From assembly GCA_038326995.1 (NCBI GenBank), contig JBBQKP010000013.1, positions 1 to 29,747 of the forward strand: a stretch of 29,747 bases of DNA, given 5' to 3'. The position numbers and the translations under genes are program-made. The notes below the pieces were generated by a model that had not been told where the DNA came from, did not search any database, and was given only the letters and a program-made list of their open reading frames with translations. This stretch comes from JBBQKP01 sp038326995. Lineage in GTDB: Bacteria > Planctomycetota > Phycisphaerae > Tepidisphaerales > Tepidisphaeraceae. Below are positions 23,408-29,747 of this stretch, one piece after another. The stretch's first letter is position 1. Every line of letters begins with the position of its first letter.

Positions 23408-24613
23408 TTACAGCGGCAGCGCCTGCGCAGAGGCAAGAAATTGATTGTAATTCTGCCTGGTCTCCGGCAATGAGTCGCCGCCGAATTTATCCAGCAGTGC
23501 TTTGGCGATTTCGAACGCGATGACATTTTCCATCACGACGCTGGCCGCACTGATGGCACTGATATCGCTTCGCTCCCACCCGGCCTGTTTGGGCTCACGC
23601 GAATTCAAATCGACCGACCGCAGCGGCTTGCCCAGCGTGCTGATCGGCTTCATCGCACCGCGAACGACCACCGGCATGCCGTTGGTCATCCCGCCTTCAA
23701 GCCCGCCCGCATTGTTCGTCGGCCTGAAAAAGCCCAAGAGCGGCGTATCCCGAAGCGACGCGTCGAACGTGATTTCGTCGTGCACTTTCGACCCGGGCCG
23801 ACGCGACGTCTCGAATCCCAGGCCGATCTCCACGCCCTTGAACGCCTGAATGCTCATCACCGCGGCGGCGAGCTTGCCGTCGAGTCGGTCGCTGCCGTTC
23901 ATGCTCGAACCCAATCCGATCGGGCATCCAAAAACATGACACTCGACCACGCCCCCGGCCGTGTCTTTGTTCTCCTTCATTTGCCTCACGAACTCGCGCA
24001 TCACCACGCTGGCCTGATGATCCGGGCAATACAAATCGTCGGTGTCGCGGAGTTCTCGCAGCCGCTTGATGATCTGTGAAGATTGAGCCGCGTTTGATGC
24101 TTCCATCGGCTCATCGACGATCGGCACACTCGCGTGCGTCGGCCCGACACTGCGAACGAAGCCGACGACTTCAATGCCGAACTCAGACAGCAGCGACCGC
24201 ACGAGCGCGCCCGCCGCCACACGCGAGGCCGTCTCACGCGCGCTGGCACGCTCCAATGTTTCCCGGCAATCTGTCGTGAGCCATTTGATGCTGCCGGCAA
24301 GGTCGGCGTGGCCCGGCCTGGGCTGGTGAAGCGGCGGCGTCTTGACCAGATCATCAAGGCGACTGTCCTTGTTCACAATCTGCATCGTGATCGGCGCGCC
24401 GAACGTGTGGCCCAGTCGAACGCCGGTGAGAAACGTCACCTGATCGGTCTCGATTTTCTGTCGACCGCCTCGCCCGTACCCGCCTTGTCGGCGCGAAAGC
24501 TCGGCGTCAATGGTGGTCTGGTCGATCAAAACGCGAGCGGGCAGGCCGTTGACGATGATGATCAGTGCCGGGCCGTGAGATTCGCCCGCGGTCTGGTAGG
24601 AAAGCTGCGGCAT
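23408..24613 (-). CDS. aroC: Chorismate synthase
   Basis: Last shikimate-pathway enzyme; converts EPSP to chorismate using reduced FMN. The 401-aa product has the family signatures: GESHGPALIIIVNGLPA near the N-terminus, RRQGGYGRGGRQKIETD, PRPGHADLAGSIKW, RASARETASRVAAGA and the C-terminal block around NNAGGLEGGMTNGMPVVVRG. It belongs to the longer chorismate synthase type. The ATG at 24613 is preferred over a TTG at 24637 because the conserved N-terminus begins there. It is the first gene of the - strand run aroC-prfB-amidohydrolase-GNAT; whether these are one transcript is not shown. Confidence 0.97.
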   Translation of the reverse strand: MPQLSYQTAGESHGPALIIIVNGLPARVLIDQTTIDAELSRRQGGYGRGGRQKIETDQVTFLTGVRLGHTFGAPITMQIVNKDSRLDDLVKTPPLHQPRPGHADLAGSIKWLTTDCRETLERASARETASRVAAGALVRSLLSEFGIEVVGFVRSVGPTHASVPIVDEPMEASNAAQSSQIIKRLRELRDTDDLYCPDHQASVVMREFVRQMKENKDTAGGVVECHVFGCPIGLGSSMNGSDRLDGKLAAAVMSIQAFKGVEIGLGFETSRRPGSKVHDEITFDASLRDTPLLGFFRPTNNAGGLEGGMTNGMPVVVRGAMKPISTLGKPLRSVDLNSREPKQAGWERSDISAISAASVVMENVIAFEIAKALLDKFGGDSLPETRQNYNQFLASAQALPL

Positions 24614-24725
24614 ATTCAATTCAACATATCGGATCAAGGCCGGTCTTGGCTATTTCTAAAAGCGTGAATCTCGAAGCGGCAACCCAAGCCCACCCCGCGT
24701 GAGACGCGATTCACTGCCAGGTCGT

Positions 24726-26261
24726 TCAGACCTCTTCCCACGGAGGGAGGTCGGGGTCGAAATCTGCCGCATCGCTTCCCGAGGCGTTGGGCGCGAGCGA
24801 CTCGAAGTCAGGAATCGACCCGCCGTCGCCGACGAGGGCGATCTGATTCTTGCCCGACCGCTTGGCCCCGAACATGAGTGCGCGGTCGGCGGCCTCGATG
24901 AGTTTTTCGGGCGTGTCACCATCGAACGGATAAACCGCCATCCCGCCGCTGATGCTTAATACGCCCTTGCCTTGCGGGCCCAGTGCGGAAAACTCGCTGC
25001 TGGCCAAGAGCCTTCGAAATCGCTGGGCAATAATCAGCGGCGTCTGAGGCACACGCGAGCTGCCCGTCGATTGAGGATTCTTCGCCTGACGCGGGCCTTC
25101 CTTTTCCCAGAAGACGACGGCGAACTCGTCGCCGGCAATTCGCGCGACGACATCATGCTTGCGGCAGGCGCGCTTCATCAGCGCGGCCGTCTGCTTGAGA
25201 ATTTCATCGCCCACGCCGTGCCCGAACGTGTCGTTGTAGCGCTTGAAATTATCGATGTCGAACAAGAGCAACGTCACTGGCGACCGGCGCTCGCGCGCCA
25301 CTTCAATCACGCGGCGAAGTTTGTGCTTGAAGAATCGTCCGTTGTTCAAACCCGTCAATTCGTCCGTCGTCGCCAGCTTCTGCATGTGAACGTTTCGCTC
25401 TTCGACGACGCTGATCTTGGCGAAAATCCCCGCAAGCTGTGCGATCATGTGCCGTGCGATGTCTGCGTCGGCGCCGTGCGGAAGATCCATGCGAAGGTGC
25501 CCGAACAACGTGTCGACGTTCCGCACCGGAAGCTGCACTGCAGGATTCAACGATGGTGCGTGCGATGGTGCGTGGGATGGTGCGTGGGATGGTGCGTGGG
25601 ACGGAGCCTGTGATGCGACTGGCGCACCGTCGCGGCTTGTTGGCAACCAGTGAAGCGACTGCCCGGGAGCGAGTCGCGTATTCATCCGCCGAACGATCGC
25701 ATCCAGCGCGCCCGAAGGATGCTGAACGAGCATCTCGACGATCAACTCCGCGAGTGGCGCATGAGCAAGGCCGATGAATGCGCCGGGCGACTGCCCCGAC
25801 TGTCGACCTGATGTTGAACGACTGGTGAAAGAAGAATCGGACGTCTTCGCTTCGTCCGTCTCCTGTTCGTTGATCGCACGTGCCGACGCCGCATCGAGGA
25901 AGACTTGCCTGACTTCGTGCTCGTCTGCGGGCGTGACGAAATAGTCGTCCAGCCCGACATCGATGAGCCTTCGGTTCAGGGGCTCGAGCGAAGGCTGACC
26001 GAAGGCGATGAGTTTGCCCGTGCCGACGAGTTGCCTGAGCACGCGAACCGCCGCCTCGGGCCTGCGTTCGATGGGCTCGCTGCTCAGCACGACGCTTCCG
26101 AAGCGGCTTGCGTGAAGTTGATGAATGCCGTCAAAGACGCTGGTCGCCTGCACGATGCTGGTGTGTGGCAAGGCGCGCCCGAGCACGTTCGCGACTTGAT
26201 TGTCGCGATCGCCGATGAGTAAAAGTCTGTCTGCGGGTTGAACCACGCTGATGTTGCTCAC
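24726..26261 (-). CDS. GGDEF diguanylate cyclase with degenerate receiver and GAF-like regions
   Basis: A 511-aa predicted cyclic di-GMP synthase. Residues 10-125 look like a receiver fold (LLLIGDRDNQ ... GLDDYFVTPADEHEVRQVFLD) but the phosphoacceptor Asp is not evident, so it may be a pseudo-receiver. Residues 160-290 resemble a degenerate GAF sensor, interrupted by an APSH tandem repeat (219-236). The GGDEF domain (about 297-475) has TDELTGLNNGRFF, the metal Asp pair in LLFDIDNFKRYND, AGDEF at 376-380 (an accepted active variant) and the RKHD inhibitory I-site (367-370) exactly five residues before it. It should therefore be active and product-inhibited. The start is GTG 26261. Confidence 0.92.
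   Translation of the reverse strand: MSNISVVQPADRLLLIGDRDNQVANVLGRALPHTSIVQATSVFDGIHQLHASRFGSVVLSSEPIERRPEAAVRVLRQLVGTGKLIAFGQPSLEPLNRRLIDVGLDDYFVTPADEHEVRQVFLDAASARAINEQETDEAKTSDSSFTSRSTSGRQSGQSPGAFIGLAHAPLAELIVEMLVQHPSGALDAIVRRMNTRLAPGQSLHWLPTSRDGAPVASQAPSHAPSHAPSHAPSHAPSLNPAVQLPVRNVDTLFGHLRMDLPHGADADIARHMIAQLAGIFAKISVVEERNVHMQKLATTDELTGLNNGRFFKHKLRRVIEVARERRSPVTLLLFDIDNFKRYNDTFGHGVGDEILKQTAALMKRACRKHDVVARIAGDEFAVVFWEKEGPRQAKNPQSTGSSRVPQTPLIIAQRFRRLLASSEFSALGPQGKGVLSISGGMAVYPFDGDTPEKLIEAADRALMFGAKRSGKNQIALVGDGGSIPDFESLAPNASGSDAADFDPDLPPWEEV
25552..25611 (-). repeat. 12-bp in-frame tandem repeat (5 copies) in the GGDEF gene
   Basis: Five 12-bp units based on gatggtgcgtgg; the middle three are identical. 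On the coding strand they read as APSH tetrapeptides in the GAF-like region. Confidence 0.93.
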
Positions 26262-26430
26262 GTCAAAGACTATGACACGCCGATCCGCCCGCGGCGGTGC
26301 TCTGACGCATCACGAATCGAGCATAACGACTCGCTGCCTGTCAGTCAGCATATCTCTGACGATTTTGCCGATTATGACGCCGTCGGTTCGTTCACCCCTG
26401 CGAAATTTCGCGAAGAACGTCTTCGATCTA

Positions 26431-26454
26431 AAGCCGCTTAATCAGAAGCGGCTT
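26431..26454. other. Hairpin in the leader region of the membrane protein gene
   Basis: A perfect 9-bp stem, aagccgctt / aagcggctt, with loop aatcag. It lies 26 bases before the GTG start at 26481. There is no gene upstream on the same strand for it to terminate, so it may be a 5' leader structure. No T-tract follows. Confidence 0.5.
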
Positions 26455-26480
26455 CTCAAGATGACCGATAAAACAAAAGA

Positions 26481-28106
26481 GTGCGCCTCACCCCGGAAGC
26501 CAATTTCATCGCCGTCGATCCCGCTCGACCGAATGGCGTTGCGGAATTCGTTCCAAGCCGATCGGCATTCAACAAGTTCACTTTCGCACTGCTTGTTGTC
26601 ATCGTCGTTCTCGTTGGGTTCGCAGGACGCGTGCCGCACGCGATCTCTGGGCCGACGAGCGACTCGGCCCTGTTCATCCTGATGGGCAGAGCGGCCGCGA
26701 CGACGGGCATCGTGGGCGTCGATCTCGTCGACGTAAAATTCCATTCCGTCGGCATGCTCATGAGCTTGCCCTGGCGAGCGCTCGGAGCATGGTGGCCCGG
26801 CTATGGATTGCTCGGCATCGCGATGTCGCTCGCGTCGTGCGCGCTCCTTGCGCGTGCCGCTTCCAATTCGTCGGCGCATCATTTAGCGACGCGAAGCACC
26901 TTCTGGCCGACGTTCGTTCTCGCCGCCATCACGCTCAACTATGCAGCACTCGTCGGCGGCTTGTTTCAACTCGAAACGATGCTGATCTTCGCTTCGAGCG
27001 CTGCCGCGCTCTTCACATTCCATCTCCTCAAAACCGCAAGGCCGTCGACGGCACTCGTCATCGGCCTGATCTGCGGCACGGCTGCGCTAGTCAAACCCTC
27101 CGCCTTCGGCGTCTTCGTCGCAAGCGGTATTGCATTCCTCTTTACACCCGTTTCGCCTCTTCGAAAAATCACCTGCGTCATCGTCGCGATCGTCGGCCTG
27201 TTGCCCGCGATACTCACCTTCGCGATCTATCCGACGATCACCGATACCTGGACCCAGGTGAGCTGGACCTTCGACCAAATCAGCCTGTATGCGAAGCAGT
27301 CCTATCGCGACTGGGCTCTCCTCTCGCGGCCTTTGATCGTTGTTGTGATTCTGCTCGCGCCCACACTCTTCGCACTGCTTTTGCGATCATCAGTTTGCCG
27401 ATTATCCAAGACCTGCGTGACGTTCACGTTGCTCTGGCTCGCGATCGAATCGATCGGCGTGATCGCACAGGGCCGAATGTACGCGTATCACTTTCTCGTG
27501 CTCGCGCCCCCGGCCGCTTTGCTGTTTGGCCTGCTCTCGCGATCGCTTTCGACACAGCAAATCGTTCGCGTGCTCGCGCTTCCGATGGTCATCTCACTCA
27601 CACTCACCGCATGGGCGTTTCAAGTCATGCAGGGCGGCGAGGATTCTTACACACGCTCGCGCGACGCGGCCGCTTCGATCGTGCATGAGACGGGCGGTAC
27701 AGTCTGGAGTGAAGACTGGTCGAGGCTCGTGCTCGAAGAAGATCTTCCGATGCCGGGCCGCGTGCCGCATCTGTTCCTCTTCACTTGCCACGACGAAGCG
27801 CCGGGCGTGTTTGGAAAGATGCTCATCATCGATCTGCTCTCGCGTCCGCCCGTGGTCATGATCTTGCCGCGCGACATCGACAGGCACGTCGCGTTCATGC
27901 GAGCGAACAATGCTGAGTTCGCACGGTTCAGCAAGCGCGGCGACGGCCTTGCACGCGTGTGGAATCAGATTCGGCTACTGCGTGATGCGGACTACAGACT
28001 CGTCGATGACTTCGGCTCGCTCTCGGTTTATCGTCGTGACTTACGCGCTCCTGCGCGGGGTCAGCTCGCCGCTGAGGATCAGGCTCGCGCGAAGCGTCTG
28101 GATTGA
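26481..28106 (+). CDS. Multi-pass membrane protein, GT39/ArnT-like glycosyltransferase (GT-C fold)
   Basis: A 541-aa inner-membrane protein with roughly ten hydrophobic segments: KFTFALLVVIVVLVGFAG (about 32-49), YGLLGIAMSLASCALLA, TALVIGLICGTAALVKPSAF and others up to about residue 400. The first outer loop (SDSALFILMGRAAATTGIVG ... DLVDVKFHSVGM) resembles the GT39/PMT loop with its acidic pair and D.K..., so a lipid-phosphate-sugar dependent glycosyltransferase is likely. The soluble C-terminal ~140 residues contain two Cys-His-like positions in FTCHDEAP. Acceptor and donor are unknown. The start is GTG 26481, the only start after an in-frame stop at 26469. Its 3' end overlaps the opposing Trm112-like gene by 66 bp. 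Confidence 0.8.
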   Translation: MRLTPEANFIAVDPARPNGVAEFVPSRSAFNKFTFALLVVIVVLVGFAGRVPHAISGPTSDSALFILMGRAAATTGIVGVDLVDVKFHSVGMLMSLPWRALGAWWPGYGLLGIAMSLASCALLARAASNSSAHHLATRSTFWPTFVLAAITLNYAALVGGLFQLETMLIFASSAAALFTFHLLKTARPSTALVIGLICGTAALVKPSAFGVFVASGIAFLFTPVSPLRKITCVIVAIVGLLPAILTFAIYPTITDTWTQVSWTFDQISLYAKQSYRDWALLSRPLIVVVILLAPTLFALLLRSSVCRLSKTCVTFTLLWLAIESIGVIAQGRMYAYHFLVLAPPAALLFGLLSRSLSTQQIVRVLALPMVISLTLTAWAFQVMQGGEDSYTRSRDAAASIVHETGGTVWSEDWSRLVLEEDLPMPGRVPHLFLFTCHDEAPGVFGKMLIIDLLSRPPVVMILPRDIDRHVAFMRANNAEFARFSKRGDGLARVWNQIRLLRDADYRLVDDFGSLSVYRRDLRAPARGQLAAEDQARAKRLD

Positions 28107-28289
28107 ATCCACACCGTTGGGCAATGCCGCACGATCCAGAATGAGAATCGCGATGCCATTCTCTATCGGGTATCGAAGTCCGCCGACACTGGCGACCAGA
28201 TGTTCGCCGACACGGTGAAGAACCGAGTGCGTGAGCGGACATCGAAGCAGCGCAAACGCTTGATCTTGGGCGGACGGAATTTGATTCAT
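28041..28289 (-). CDS. Trm112-like / UPF0434 (YcaR-type) small protein
   Basis: An 82-aa protein. The core LLRCPLTHSVLHRVGEHLVA ... LRYPIENGIAILILDRA matches the Trm112/YcaR pattern (LLxCPxC...L...AYPIxDGIPxML). The usual second Cys of the CPxC zinc knuckle is replaced (CPLTH), as happens in other bacterial members, so zinc binding is doubtful. In eukaryotes and archaea Trm112 activates methyltransferases; the bacterial role is unclear. Its ATG overlaps the stop of the upstream gene as ATGA (28286-28289), implying translational coupling. Its 3' end overlaps the convergent membrane protein gene by 66 bp. Confidence 0.85.
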   Translation of the reverse strand: MNQIPSAQDQAFALLRCPLTHSVLHRVGEHLVASVGGLRYPIENGIAILILDRAALPNGVDSIQTLRASLILSGELTPRRSA

Positions 28290-29098
28290 TTGATTTTGTT
28301 CAGCGCGATGAGTGCGTCGGCCAGGAGAAGAATTGAAACGCCGTCGAGCGTCGTCGGCGACTGCACGCCCGCCGCGTGAAGCAGAATATCCGCCAGCGGC
28401 AGCGACTCGTCATAAAGCAGCATCGCATGAACGGCCCAGGGCTGCGCGCTGGCATGATCGGGCTGAACTTCGTGCGTCACATAAAGCGCCCCGCGATGAA
28501 CGGCCGACAGTGCGAGCGGGTCGCGAGTCGAGCACGCATATGTCGTGATCGCATGAAGAATCGCCAGGTCGTGATACCACGCGGGCTCGGGATTGTCCGA
28601 CGACCCGAGCGTAAGAAACGACCCGCCGGCGTGCTGCTTTTTAAGAATACTGTGGATTGAAGCGGCGTCATTCGTTGCGGCGGCGATCAGCGCGGCGCGT
28701 GCGACGTGCGATGCCGCGTCGCCGTCAAAAGTCTGCTCGGGCAAGCGAACCTCGGCCGTGAATGGCGAGTGAAGGTCGAATCGTCTGTAGCACTCGAAGA
28801 GCGCGAGCGTGGCGATGCCTTCGTAGACGCCTCGAGTGTGGCCGCCGCGATCGACGAAGCGTGGCAGCTTATTGACCGAATCGTATCGTCGCAGAATGTC
28901 GCGTGCGGTTTCGAGATCGTCCGTCGCAAGTGCCGCAAGCATCACGCCCGGAAGCTTGATGTCATTGATTTCAATTTGCGTGTGGTCAAGCCCGGCGATT
29001 GCGGCGCGGAGCGTGGCTTCGATCAGTTTTGAGTATCGAAGCGAGGCGAAAGAACGATCAGAATAGTTCGGCAGGATCTTGGAGGAGACTTCTGGCAT
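28286..29098 (-). CDS. Conserved-looking protein of unknown function (possible alpha/alpha-toroid)
   Basis: A 270-aa soluble protein that I cannot assign. No signal peptide or membrane helix. Repeated helix-pair character with Trp/Tyr-containing segments (for example WYHDLAILHAITTYACSTRD and the preceding DAASIHSILKKQHAGGSFL) resembles (alpha/alpha)n-barrel proteins such as prenyltransferase- or glycosidase-like folds, but no catalytic motif is seen. Consistent codon bias and the ATGA overlap with the downstream Trm112-like gene support it as real. Its start overlaps the end of the upstream partial gene by 41 bp. Suggested by context to belong to one transcription unit. Confidence 0.7.
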   Translation of the reverse strand: MPEVSSKILPNYSDRSFASLRYSKLIEATLRAAIAGLDHTQIEINDIKLPGVMLAALATDDLETARDILRRYDSVNKLPRFVDRGGHTRGVYEGIATLALFECYRRFDLHSPFTAEVRLPEQTFDGDAASHVARAALIAAATNDAASIHSILKKQHAGGSFLTLGSSDNPEPAWYHDLAILHAITTYACSTRDPLALSAVHRGALYVTHEVQPDHASAQPWAVHAMLLYDESLPLADILLHAAGVQSPTTLDGVSILLLADALIALNKIK

Positions 29099-29747
29099 TT
29101 CGCTCGATTATAGACGACCCGATCCCGCCTAACGGAATCACCGTCGCCGGTGAAATTGGAAAGAACGTGAAGATGCGCGTCGGGCTGGGAATGGGCGCGA
29201 TGGATGAAGAGGAAAAGCCGAAGAAATTAAGCGTTCGCGACATGAGCTGATTTCGCGTGTTGCTGTTTAGAATCGTCTCGAAAGGGAATCCGATCACGAT
29301 GGTTCGTGACGCGCCGCTTGCAGCAACTGTCGCCGCTATGCCGCCCGATCCGCCCGTGTAATTCAGGCCTGCAGTCGAGCCGTTGACCGGCGTGAGCTGA
29401 TCGGGCGAGTTCACGTCATATACCTGCTGGCCGTTGTCGAAGGTGATGTTGAGCCCGGAAAAAATGGAACCCGCGCTTCCGGCCGCGGTGTAGGTGTTCG
29501 CGTCGTCGCCCGCGAACTGCGTTCGAAGCGTATTTCTCGCAAACGTTCGGCCGTTGTTTTGTTGATCAAGGTCCCAGGCGATTTCGCTGCCGCTGACAAG
29601 CAGCTTGCCGCCCGCGCTGAGGTATGTGCTCACGCGTGTTTGCTCAGCAGCGTCGAAGGTTCGATCTGCGGTCGACTCGCGGCCCAGGTTCCAAATGACC
29701 GCGCCGTAGCTCGCGAGATTGACCGCGCCCGAGATGACGGCCTCGTT
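29058..29747 (-). CDS. Partial gene: C-terminal part of an exported-type multidomain protein
   Basis: The frame is open to the window edge, so the N-terminus lies beyond it; 229 residues are visible. The segment NLASYGAVIWNLGRESTADR, then VSTYLSAGGKLLVSGSEIAWDLD, then RTIVIGFPFETILNS ... MSRTLNFFGF follows the pattern of ThuA/glutamine-amidotransferase-like domains found in large secreted proteins of planctomycetes and Bacteroidetes (often next to a golvesin-like domain). That resemblance is from memory of the pattern. The tail after LNFFGF is low complexity. The 3' end overlaps the next gene by 41 bp. Confidence 0.7.
   Translation of the reverse strand, partial: NEAVISGAVNLASYGAVIWNLGRESTADRTFDAAEQTRVSTYLSAGGKLLVSGSEIAWDLDQQNNGRTFARNTLRTQFAGDDANTYTAAGSAGSIFSGLNITFDNGQQVYDVNSPDQLTPVNGSTAGLNYTGGSGGIAATVAASGASRTIVIGFPFETILNSNTRNQLMSRTLNFFGFSSSSIAPIPSPTRIFTFFPISPATVIPLGGIGSSIIERNARSLLQDPAELF

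Noticed and set aside
23269..23526. Separate 85-aa gene upstream of prfB
   Set aside because: Its last 24 residues are the zero-frame start of RF2 ending at the programmed TGA; the rest is out-of-frame antisense/intergenic sequence overlapping the aroC end.
26251..26682. 143-aa + frame upstream of and overlapping the membrane protein gene
   Set aside because: Ser/Arg-rich, no domain, different frame from the clear transmembrane protein.

Overview
The window is GC-rich bacterial chromosome. Dispersed GC-rich hairpin repeats, weak or missing Shine-Dalgarno sequences, a secreted TPR protein and a class II photolyase suggest a member of the Planctomycetota, perhaps Phycisphaerae. This is an inference from sequence style, not a database match. 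I see no rRNA, tRNA, CRISPR array, transposase or prophage gene.

Layout. 1-524: a 21-bp tandem repeat array at the window edge, then a stretch without a convincing gene. 525-5566: class II photolyase (-), diverging from nuoE (+) and a large exported TPR protein (+). 5598-9051, all on -: rpsL and rpsG, a clear terminator, then a cobA-hemD fusion overlapping a stand-alone HD-GYP phosphodiesterase. 9328-11343, on +: atpG, a stretch of hairpin repeats and an acidic protein of unknown function. 11375-17448, all on -: an exported EEP-family phosphatase/nuclease and an ABC-2 permease, then mfd coupled by a GTGA overlap to a small membrane-anchored protein with one CxxCH haem motif. 17449-18368: a 920-base gene-free repeat region with two 187-bp direct repeats. 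18369-20559: a PNPOx-family flavoprotein (+), folE (-) and an exported fasciclin protein (+). 20654-24613, on -: aroC, prfB with a programmed +1 frameshift, an amidohydrolase and a GNAT acetyltransferase. 24726-29747: a GGDEF diguanylate cyclase (-), a GT39-like membrane protein (+), and a three-gene - strand cluster (a secreted-type protein cut by the window edge, an unknown protein and a Trm112-like protein).

How the genes work together. Most are housekeeping: translation (rpsL, rpsG, prfB), energy (nuoE, atpG), tetrapyrrole, folate and chorismate biosynthesis (cobA-hemD, folE, aroC), and DNA repair (phr, mfd). Two genes act at opposite ends of c-di-GMP metabolism. Several genes usually found in large operons (nuoE, atpG, rpsL-rpsG) stand without their usual partners.

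The most notable signals are: (i) a prfB frameshift site without the usual upstream SD-like element but with a perfect 8-bp hairpin just 5' of it; (ii) the paired 187-bp repeats, each containing a 117-bp unit bounded by perfect 15-bp inverted repeats; (iii) short tandem duplications (12-21 bp) recurring inside or at the ends of unrelated genes, including one inserted just before the C-terminus of the PNPOx-family protein. I found no obvious new defence or metabolic system.
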